DNA of 9,064 nucleotides from Ignavibacteriales bacterium (GTDB taxonomy: Bacteria > Bacteroidota > Ignavibacteria > UBA10030). The position numbers and the translations under genes are program-made. Shown here in pieces: positions 1 to 6,362 of the stretch (the first letter of the stretch is position 1; each line of letters begins with the position of its first letter). The stretch covers positions 1-9,064 of the forward strand of contig JACQPU010000257.1 in NCBI GenBank assembly GCA_016207365.1, in the 5' to 3' direction. A model generated the notes under the pieces. It was not told the DNA's origin, ran no database searches, and worked only from the letters and a program-made list of their open reading frames with translations.

Positions 1-2771
1 GGGTAGCGCTTCCCATCGAATTCCACAACCTGTCCCTTTTCGACGGCCTCGTCGTAAAAGTCTTCGATTTGGTACTTCGTGCCATGAGCCCCAAGACCCG
101 CGGCACGGACTTTTGGGCCAAACGCAATGAATTGATTGTACACATTCCGATATTCGCGCGTGACCACGGTAAGAGCGGGCATGGTTTTTCCCGGAACGGC
201 TTCGGTCTCCCCCGTGATCCAGTCGCGTATGTCTTTCTGAGCCATTTCAGCCGGAGTATCGTGCGCAAGCGGAAGAGCGACGATTTCCCGGACGGGCCGT
301 GGAAAATGTGGCGCGGCGAGTTCCGAAAATTTCTTCGCCAGCGCCCGGAAGATTGCCCAATCGCTCTTTGACTCCCAGCATGGCGGAATCGCGGCGGAAA
401 GGGGATGTATAAAGCTATGCATGTCTGTCGAATTCAGGTCGGCTTTCTCGTACCATGTTGCGGCCGGAAGGATAATGTCCGAGTACAGCGCCGAGGTATC
501 CATCCGAAAATTGAGGTCGACAATCAGATCCAACTTCCCTTTTGGCGCTTCGTTATGCCAGACGACATTCTCGACAGAACCTTTCGCCAAATCTTCGGCA
601 ACAGCGTTGTCGTGTGTGCCAAGGTAGTGCCGGAGAAAATACTCATGACCCTTACTACTCGACATCAGCGCATTGCCGCGCCAGATGTACCATACACGAG
701 GCCAGTTTTCAGGAGCATCGGGATCTTCCACCGAGAACTTCAATGATCGTTCTTTAAGCTTCTTGACCACGTATCCCACGATTGCTTCATCAGTTGTCGC
801 ACCGGCGGCTTCCGCTTCCTTGACCAGTTCGATCGTGTTCTTGTTGAATTGTGGATAAAATGGAAGCCAGCCGTTTCTTACGGCCTTGACCTGAAGGTCC
901 ATCGTATGACCGCCGGCAAATCCATTCTGCCGGTTTTGTGGTACGGTATGGTAGTCCGTAAACGCGCGCTCATAGCGCCATTGGTCAGAATTTACGTAAT
1001 GCCAGCTCGGTGCATTTTGCTGACGTGATGGCGGATACCAATCCTTCGCGAACGCGATCGCCGACCAGGACTCCATGGGCGCCAGTTTTTCCTGACCGAC
1101 GTAGTGCGCAAGTCCTCCGCCGTTTACACCGACACAACCTGAAAACATCAACGCGTGGATGGCGGCGCGATACATCAGATTCGCGTGGTACCAATGATTG
1201 ATGCCCGCTCCGATGATCACGGTGCACTTGCCGCCGGTCATTTTTGCCGTTGTGCCCCATTCACGGGCAAACTGAAGAAGATCCTTCCGGCCGATGCCGG
1301 TATATTTTTCCGACCATGCCGGCGTGAACGGCGCGTCCTCATCGTCATATCCCTTCGGATAGTCACCATCGAGTCCGCGGCGAACACCGTACTGAGCCAT
1401 AAGGAGATCGTATACGGTGGCAACAACCATTTTCTTCCCGTCGGATGTCTTGAGATACTTGACGGGAACGTTCCGAAGCCGGGTCGTCCCTTCGGCAAAA
1501 TCATCGAAGCGAACGGGAACGTTGCCGTCTCCATCTTCCAGGAAGGTCAGGACCGGATCGATGTCGCTGCCATCAAGTCCGTCCTTCAACAGAAGATTCC
1601 ATTTTCCTTTTTCCGACCCCCACCGGAAACCTGTACTCCCCATCGGCATTTTCGGACCGCGCGACGCTGCGTCCCAGAAAAGGAATTTCCAGTCCCCGTT
1701 CTCAACCTCGGCATAGCGTTTGATCCTGTTTGCGCGGAGCAACTGACCGGGCGCAAACGCCTTGTCTTCCTGAATGAGTTCAACCAGATGAGGTGCGTCT
1801 GTATAGCGTTTGGTGTAATCGATGAAATAGGGGGTTTGGTCTCTATGATGGAATTCAGAAAGAAGGACATGATTTACAGCCATCCACCACGCGCCATCCT
1901 GCCCGGCGTTGATTGAAACCCATTGGTCGGCATACTTTGCCACCTGACTGAAATCCGGGGAGAACACGTACATTTTGGTCCCGTTGTGCCGTGATTCCGC
2001 TGCGAAGTGGCAATCAGGCGTCCGCGTCATGTTCAGATTCGATCCCATCACGGCCAGAAGCTTTGCATTGTACCAATCGGCCGATTCCTGCACATCGGTC
2101 TGCTCGCCCCAGGTTTCAGGAGACGCGGAGGGCAGGTCGCAGTACCAATCGTAGAACGAAAGCGAGATACCGCCCATGAGCTGCATAAGCCGTGAGCCAC
2201 CGGCGTAGCTAATCATGGACATGGCTGGAATGGGTGAAAAGCCCGCGATGCGATCCGGACCGTGCTCTTTAATAGTGTGAATGTTCGCCGCTGCCATGAT
2301 TTCAAGAACGTCGTCCCACGATGCGCGGCGGAAGCCGCCTTTTCCCCGCGCCTTTTGCCACCGTGCGCGGGAATCGCGATTCGAAACAAGAGACTTCCAG
2401 GCCTCCACAGGATCTTCGTGTGCGGCACGGGCCTTTCGCCACAGATCCATGAGGGCGCCGCGGATGTAAGGATATTTTACGCGCAGAGGGCTGTAGAGGT
2501 ACCACGAAAACGAGATGCCACGCTGGCATCCGCGCGGCTCGTACGGCGGCAGTCCGTGTTCGAGCGAGGGATAATCCAGACCCTGCATTTCCCACGTAAC
2601 GATCCCATCCTTCACATGAATCATCCATGTGCAGCTTCCTGTGCAGTTCACGCCATGCGTACTGCGGACTACTTTATCGTACTGCCATCGGTTCCTGTAG
2701 AATTCCTCCCAGGAACGAGCTTTCGGATTGAACTCATCTTTGATCCAGCGAAGCACTTTTTTATCAGACAT
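1..2771 (-). CDS. narG: Respiratory nitrate reductase alpha subunit NarG (or NxrA-like nitrite oxidoreductase alpha), 3' end outside window
   Basis: This is the catalytic molybdopterin subunit that reduces nitrate to nitrite (or runs the reverse reaction in NxrA-type enzymes). I read the frame codon by codon from 2771 to 3 and found no stop: 923 codons, against about 1,250 residues for E. coli NarG, so roughly the last quarter is missing. Seen in the sequence: the FS0 iron-sulfur ligand set H39, C43, C47 and C82 (STHGVNCTGSC, then EPRGCQRG); the YDWYCDLP motif whose Asp212 matches the molybdenum ligand Asp222 of E. coli; GFSPIPAMSM; WGEQTDV; and LNFRMDTSALYSDIILPA further on. The N-terminus has no twin-arginine signal, so the catalytic subunit should face the cytoplasm. 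The ATG has a GGAG ribosome site and overlaps the upstream cytochrome gene by 8 bp. Assignment to the Nar/Nxr family is secure. Nitrate reductase versus nitrite oxidoreductase cannot be decided here. Confidence 0.96.
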   Translation of the reverse strand, partial: MSDKKVLRWIKDEFNPKARSWEEFYRNRWQYDKVVRSTHGVNCTGSCTWMIHVKDGIVTWEMQGLDYPSLEHGLPPYEPRGCQRGISFSWYLYSPLRVKYPYIRGALMDLWRKARAAHEDPVEAWKSLVSNRDSRARWQKARGKGGFRRASWDDVLEIMAAANIHTIKEHGPDRIAGFSPIPAMSMISYAGGSRLMQLMGGISLSFYDWYCDLPSASPETWGEQTDVQESADWYNAKLLAVMGSNLNMTRTPDCHFAAESRHNGTKMYVFSPDFSQVAKYADQWVSINAGQDGAWWMAVNHVLLSEFHHRDQTPYFIDYTKRYTDAPHLVELIQEDKAFAPGQLLRANRIKRYAEVENGDWKFLFWDAASRGPKMPMGSTGFRWGSEKGKWNLLLKDGLDGSDIDPVLTFLEDGDGNVPVRFDDFAEGTTRLRNVPVKYLKTSDGKKMVVATVYDLLMAQYGVRRGLDGDYPKGYDDEDAPFTPAWSEKYTGIGRKDLLQFAREWGTTAKMTGGKCTVIIGAGINHWYHANLMYRAAIHALMFSGCVGVNGGGLAHYVGQEKLAPMESWSAIAFAKDWYPPSRQQNAPSWHYVNSDQWRYERAFTDYHTVPQNRQNGFAGGHTMDLQVKAVRNGWLPFYPQFNKNTIELVKEAEAAGATTDEAIVGYVVKKLKERSLKFSVEDPDAPENWPRVWYIWRGNALMSSSKGHEYFLRHYLGTHDNAVAEDLAKGSVENVVWHNEAPKGKLDLIVDLNFRMDTSALYSDIILPAATWYEKADLNSTDMHSFIHPLSAAIPPCWESKSDWAIFRALAKKFSELAAPHFPRPVREIVALPLAHDTPAEMAQKDIRDWITGETEAVPGKTMPALTVVTREYRNVYNQFIAFGPKVRAAGLGAHGTKYQIEDFYDEAVEKGQVVEFDGKRY

Positions 2772-3621
2772 TGTCGTTCTCCGATTCGTTGCGATGCACC
2801 AGCGTGCGGCGGACGGACTTCAGCCGTCCTTTCCAAATGACGTCGAAGAGTCCAAGCACAACGATTGTCCCGCCGAGGCCCAGCAAAACAAAATTAAGCC
2901 TTGAGGTGGCAATGTCATCAGGGTTGCGTTGGAGCGTTGACTGAAAGTAGGCAACGAGTGCAAGGACCTCTTCGCTTTGGAGCGGAGCATTTCTGTATAC
3001 CGATTGCATGGTGGGTGTTGCGGGAGCAGTCAACCAGGTCGAGAGCGTCTTGCGTCCCTCGTATCGCTCGAACACCGTCGTTAAATCGGGCGCAAGACTT
3101 CCTCCTCCAAGGGCGCCCACCCCATGAGCCGTGTGACAGGAAATGCATGATGGTCCACCGCCGGTAAGAGGGATGCGGCCGAGAAACAGGAGTCGACCGG
3201 TTTCAATATCGGACGAGGTGAAGGGCCGGTCGCTGATCTGGATGCCGACAAAGTGCGATTTCTCCAATTTCGATTCCTCGGCTATCAGGTCGAGAAGAGC
3301 ATTTGCGCGTGCCCGCGTCATTCCGGGAAGCGTCGGCATGATGGCGTTCCGGGAGTCCTTGAGGAGCTCAAGGGCATACGGATCGCCCGCATCAATGAGG
3401 GAACGCGGATCGACGATGAACCGTGTGAGCCAATCGCGATCTTTCCTCTGCTCAACGTTCTTGAGGTCGGGTCCGGTCAGTCGTCCTCCGCCGATGGTGT
3501 GACAGCTCACGCAATTCTGGCGGAAGTCCGCGGCCGGGTCCTGCGAGGAAGCCACCTCCATGCCAACGGCTATGAGGACACCGACGAGGAGCGGTCTGAC
3601 AACAGTCAACGTCATGGTCAT
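2764..3621 (-). CDS. narC: Membrane-anchored dihaem cytochrome c, NarC-like
   Basis: A 285-residue exported cytochrome that probably passes electrons between the respiratory chain and the Nar/Nxr complex on the periplasmic side. It has an N-terminal signal sequence (about residues 1-26, hydrophobic core LLVGVLIAVG). Two haem-binding motifs are visible, CVSCH at 37-41 and CISCH at 159-163, with M95 (AIMP) and M205 (PTMQS) as candidate axial ligands. A single C-terminal membrane helix lies at about residues 243-264, followed by a basic, presumably cytoplasmic tail. In Thermus thermophilus a dihaem cytochrome NarC is encoded immediately before narG and is needed for active nitrate reductase; the same order and architecture here is the reason for the name. 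Similar cytochromes also precede nxrA in some nitrite oxidisers. The start overlaps the rrf2 stop as ATGA, and an in-frame ATG two codons later is possible. Confidence 0.85.
   Translation of the reverse strand: MTMTLTVVRPLLVGVLIAVGMEVASSQDPAADFRQNCVSCHTIGGGRLTGPDLKNVEQRKDRDWLTRFIVDPRSLIDAGDPYALELLKDSRNAIMPTLPGMTRARANALLDLIAEESKLEKSHFVGIQISDRPFTSSDIETGRLLFLGRIPLTGGGPSCISCHTAHGVGALGGGSLAPDLTTVFERYEGRKTLSTWLTAPATPTMQSVYRNAPLQSEEVLALVAYFQSTLQRNPDDIATSRLNFVLLGLGGTIVVLGLFDVIWKGRLKSVRRTLVHRNESENDNV
2779..2782 (-). promoter_or_regulatory. Ribosome binding site of narG
   Basis: GGAG on the minus strand lies 7 bases before the narG ATG at 2771, inside the 3' end of the cytochrome gene. It supports this start codon, as does the following residue sequence aligning with the N-terminus of the NarG family. 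Confidence 0.6.
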
Positions 3622-4070
3622 TGTGTTTTTCTCAGGTGGTCGATGAGATTCAGTTTACCGTCCAATTCTTTGCTCAATTCACGGATAGTTTTCATGTCCA
3701 CCATTGCTAAGATCATCGCTTTTGCATTTTTCCACTGATCGTGCACCGGACAGGGATTGTCATCGCCGCACTGGGGGAACCCGAGCACACAGTTGGAAAG
3801 AAACTCTCCGCCATCCACGGCTCTGATAATGTCATGGAGTGTGATTTGATTCGGAGGCCGGGAAAGCTCGAATCCTCCGCTCGAGCCTTTGTGAGATTCG
3901 AGAATGTGCTCACGGGTGAGTTGCTGAAAAATCTTGCTGAGGAAATGGTGCGGGATGCTGAGTGCGTCTGAGATATCGCGCAGCAGAATCGGTGTTGAAG
4001 TCTGCTTCGCCGCCAGAAAGAGCGTAGCCTGAATTGCGTACTCACATGACTTGCTGAAAATAAGAGACAT
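3618..4070 (-). CDS. Rrf2-family transcriptional regulator with a Cys3-His iron-sulfur-type loop
   Basis: A 150-residue regulator of the IscR/NsrR (Rrf2) family, first gene of the nitrate reductase operon. The N-terminal winged helix covers about residues 1-75: SCEYAIQATLFLA, then the recognition helix region SIPHHFLSKIFQQL, and the wing GSSGGFELSRP. A dimerisation helix follows. The sensor loop has C94, C101, C107 and H110, spaced CX6CX5CX2H. IscR binds a [2Fe-2S] cluster with three cysteines and a histidine (C92, C98, C104, H107), and NsrR binds a cluster through CX5CX5C, so cluster-based sensing of nitric oxide, oxygen or redox state is likely; which signal is unknown. The start gives the usual short lead-in before the first helix. 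There is no Shine-Dalgarno sequence; the leader is short and AU-rich. The stop overlaps the cytochrome start by 4 bp, so regulator and targets are co-transcribed. Autoregulation is inferred from the dyad at 4069-4095. Confidence 0.9.
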   Translation of the reverse strand: MSLIFSKSCEYAIQATLFLAAKQTSTPILLRDISDALSIPHHFLSKIFQQLTREHILESHKGSSGGFELSRPPNQITLHDIIRAVDGGEFLSNCVLGFPQCGDDNPCPVHDQWKNAKAMILAMVDMKTIRELSKELDGKLNLIDHLRKTQ

Positions 4071-4095
4071 AAATAGGATAATTAGACCTATTTAT
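4069..4095. promoter_or_regulatory. Perfect 9-bp inverted repeat, probable Rrf2 operator
   Basis: ATAAATAGG and CCTATTTAT are exact reverse complements separated by 9 bases, giving a 27-bp dyad. It covers the predicted transcription start of the minus-strand promoter and ends within the rrf2 ATG (4070-4068). Size and position fit the binding sites of dimeric Rrf2 repressors, which are typically long AT-rich dyads at or near the promoter. The binding protein is an inference from adjacency. Confidence 0.65.
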
Positions 4096-4099
4096 CTGA

Positions 4100-4128
4100 A
4101 ATATAGATGAGAAGTCATTTTTTGTCAA
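4100..4128 (-). promoter_or_regulatory. Sigma-70 promoter of the rrf2-narC-narG operon
   Basis: On the minus strand TTGACA (4128-4123, 6/6 to consensus) is followed after exactly 17 bases by TATATT (4105-4100, 5/6). The start site would fall near 4092-4094, leaving a leader of about 23 bases before the rrf2 ATG. The near-consensus match predicts a strong promoter held in check by a repressor. Confidence 0.75.
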
Positions 4129-4194
4129 GCATTTTCTTAACGAATCTGACATGAATTGTATTCGCTCATTATTACGATTAGCACTAGTGGGGGT

Positions 4195-4223
4195 TTGAGT
4201 CTTGCCACGGATTTTTCTAGTAT
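4195..4223 (+). promoter_or_regulatory. Probable sigma-70 promoter of the GxGYxYP gene
   Basis: TTGAGT (4195-4200, 4/6 to TTGACA) is separated by 17 bases from TAGTAT (4218-4223, 4/6 to TATAAT). The start site would lie near 4230, about 33 bases before the ATG at 4263. The match is moderate. A Bacteroidota-type promoter with TTTG at 4194 is an alternative reading of the same segment, but its -7 element matches poorly. Confidence 0.4.
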
Positions 4224-4248
4224 GAAGGACCGCTTTAACCCTTCTTTG

Positions 4249-4254
4249 AAAGGA
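4249..4254 (+). promoter_or_regulatory. Ribosome binding site of the GxGYxYP gene
   Basis: AAAGGA sits 8 bases before the ATG at 4263 and selects that start, which is also the one that gives a proper signal peptide. Confidence 0.6.
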
Positions 4255-4262
4255 TACCACCA

Positions 4263-6359
4263 ATGATCCCACGCATTGTCACCACTACCGGTCTTCTCAT
4301 TCTTTTGTGGTTACCCCTTCAGTCTCAGTCACTATCACCACTGACCGGATCCTGGAATTTCATTCCTCAAAACAGTCACGAAATCGGACTCTACGGCACT
4401 CTATTGATCAATATTCGCGAGGAAGCCGGAGCCGTCACGATTCTTCAAAAATGGGGTACGACGCGATTCTTCGTCGACTCTCTTACGCTTCCTGTCGACG
4501 GCACGCAGACGAAGCTTGCCGTCAGCAGCCGCGTCTGGCCAGCCAATGTTTTCATGGGACTTTCCATGCCGGTTGGCGGATCGCGTTTACTCAGCGCCAC
4601 GGTTCTGGATGGCGGCAACACACTTCGAGTAACCGATGAATACACCCTCCGCTCATCGCAAGGATCTTCCCCCATCACGGTCACCCACACCTACGGCGTG
4701 TCCGAAAACGGAAATGTTCTCACATACACGATGGAGCGAAGTTCCCGCCGCACGGGTCCAAAGGTTATCTTTACCCTCAAGCAGCCCGGGTACAGAGAGG
4801 CATACACCGTTCGTCTCGAGGACAACTGGGAGATTAACGGTTCACTTCCGCTCCAGGCTTTCTATATCAGCCTCCAGGGCCTCGCCAACACGGACAGCCC
4901 GCGAATGTACATCCTCTATCCTCCCAACTGGCCGTTTACCTACGTCCAATCGGTGTATGAATTCTACCGGGACAAGCGTCACTTTACATTCAAGGAGCTT
5001 CGCTCGGTCTCCGGGGCGCTCAAAGCTCTCCGTCCGTTTATGCAGGGCTATGTCGTGTGGGACAAGAACGTGAGGACCTCTCTCATCGTCGCGTTCACCG
5101 TCGCAGGACTTGAGCGGGCGGTTGTTGTCACAGAGGATCTTATCAAGGAAGCGGAGGCGGCAGGATTGCAGAAGGTCGAAGATTTCAGAGGTCGTTTTGT
5201 CGGAAAGACCGACGCTGAAATCTACCAGTGGGCTTACGACCGGTACTGGCAACGATGCAGCAAGGATTACATCATCTGGCTGGGGGGCGAACATGGTACC
5301 ATTATGAAACCAGGCGTTGCCGATTTCGGCGTTGCGAAGAAAGTCTTTTTTAACGACCTCTCCAGCCGTCCGACAGATACCCTGGAATACAATCTCGCCC
5401 GCCGTGTTCTCGGTGAAATGAATCCGATGTCAATGGTGATGGGCTGGCATTCGTACGCGAAGGACTACGAAAGGGAACACGTGACGCTCACATCCAGCTT
5501 CGGCCATCGCGTCGAAGGACTGCACACGCTGCCAAACCTCAGCTTCAGCAGTCTGGTACCAGCCACACCGGGATTCCAATTCAAGAACAATCATAACATT
5601 CGTCCGGGAAAAGACTACTCACCGAGGAACAAAGTATACATCAGCTGTATCCAGACAGACGGTATCGGACTTGGAGCATGGTTGAAGCCCGGGCGCGGTG
5701 AAATCCCCTATGCCTGGGAGGTCCTCATGAACTACGTCTGGATGGCCCCTGCGATGGCAGAGTATTTCTACACCATGGCCACTCCAAACGACTACTTCAT
5801 CGGATGCCTCTCAGGGCCAGGCTACATGTATCCCAAAGCCGTTCCCCCTCACCTCCTTCCGCCGCTCATTGCCAAGTCACGCGAGTTCATGCAACTTCTG
5901 GATCTCAGGGTCTTTGAGATTATGGATTATTCGGAAGGTGCAACGGTGGAGGGAAATACGAACCTGACAAAACGGGTTGTGGATGAGTATTACAAGGGCA
6001 TGCCCGAAGCGATCGGCTTCATCAACGGCTATAGTCCTTCCCACACGTTCACAGTTCGGGACGGAAAGCCGTTCATTTCGTACGACTACTACTTGTCTCC
6101 AACGCGGCCGGAGGCAGATGCAGTGGCGGACCTGCAGGAATTAACAAGAATCAACGCAAAACGCCCATATTTTCTTCTGATTCATGTCCGTGAATCCAGC
6201 GACATCAAGCGCGTCAAGGGGATTCTGGACAAGCTCGGTCCTGAGTTTGACGTTGTCTCACTGGATGTGTTTCTCACAATGGCAGGGAAGAAACCGACTT
6301 TCCAGGAGAGATTTCTGGACACGAGGGACACACGGTCGGAAACATCAGACAGTGAATAG
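4263..6359 (+). CDS. Secreted GxGYxYP-family putative glycoside hydrolase
   Basis: A 698-residue exported protein. An N-terminal signal peptide (about residues 1-23, core TTGLLILLWLPL) directs it out of the cytoplasm; no lipobox cysteine is visible, so it is probably periplasmic or secreted. Residues about 25-205 form a beta-rich region beginning LTGSWNFIP with many short alternating hydrophobic strands, which I do not recognise and which looks like an added domain. Residues about 211-295 (from DSPRMYILYPP) resemble the N-terminal domain of the GxGYxYP family. The signature itself is GPGYMYP at 518-524, followed by a C-terminal region rich in Tyr, Asp and Glu. The family is annotated as putative glycoside hydrolases from genomic context; reaction and substrate are not established, and I cannot name catalytic residues. 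The next gene starts 3 bases after the stop, so a two-gene operon with the sugar kinase-phosphatase is likely. Confidence 0.8.
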   Translation: MIPRIVTTTGLLILLWLPLQSQSLSPLTGSWNFIPQNSHEIGLYGTLLINIREEAGAVTILQKWGTTRFFVDSLTLPVDGTQTKLAVSSRVWPANVFMGLSMPVGGSRLLSATVLDGGNTLRVTDEYTLRSSQGSSPITVTHTYGVSENGNVLTYTMERSSRRTGPKVIFTLKQPGYREAYTVRLEDNWEINGSLPLQAFYISLQGLANTDSPRMYILYPPNWPFTYVQSVYEFYRDKRHFTFKELRSVSGALKALRPFMQGYVVWDKNVRTSLIVAFTVAGLERAVVVTEDLIKEAEAAGLQKVEDFRGRFVGKTDAEIYQWAYDRYWQRCSKDYIIWLGGEHGTIMKPGVADFGVAKKVFFNDLSSRPTDTLEYNLARRVLGEMNPMSMVMGWHSYAKDYEREHVTLTSSFGHRVEGLHTLPNLSFSSLVPATPGFQFKNNHNIRPGKDYSPRNKVYISCIQTDGIGLGAWLKPGRGEIPYAWEVLMNYVWMAPAMAEYFYTMATPNDYFIGCLSGPGYMYPKAVPPHLLPPLIAKSREFMQLLDLRVFEIMDYSEGATVEGNTNLTKRVVDEYYKGMPEAIGFINGYSPSHTFTVRDGKPFISYDYYLSPTRPEADAVADLQELTRINAKRPYFLLIHVRESSDIKRVKGILDKLGPEFDVVSLDVFLTMAGKKPTFQERFLDTRDTRSETSDSE

Positions 6360-6362
6360 CAC

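Noticed and set aside
1155..1916. A 253-codon open frame on the plus strand opposite narG
   Set aside because: It uses the same codon boundaries as narG read backwards, has no family signature and lies wholly inside an unmistakable NarG coding sequence; it is a shadow of GC-rich coding.
2262..2840. A 192-codon plus-strand open frame across the narC/narG junction
   Set aside because: It lies antisense to conserved NarG FS0 and Mo-ligand motifs, with no recognisable domain or ribosome site.
4071..4262. FNR/DNR (TTGAT-N4-ATCAA) or NarL-type sites upstream of the nar operon
   Set aside because: I scanned the intergenic region and saw no convincing FNR box or paired NarL heptamers; the only clear symmetric element is the dyad at 4069-4095.
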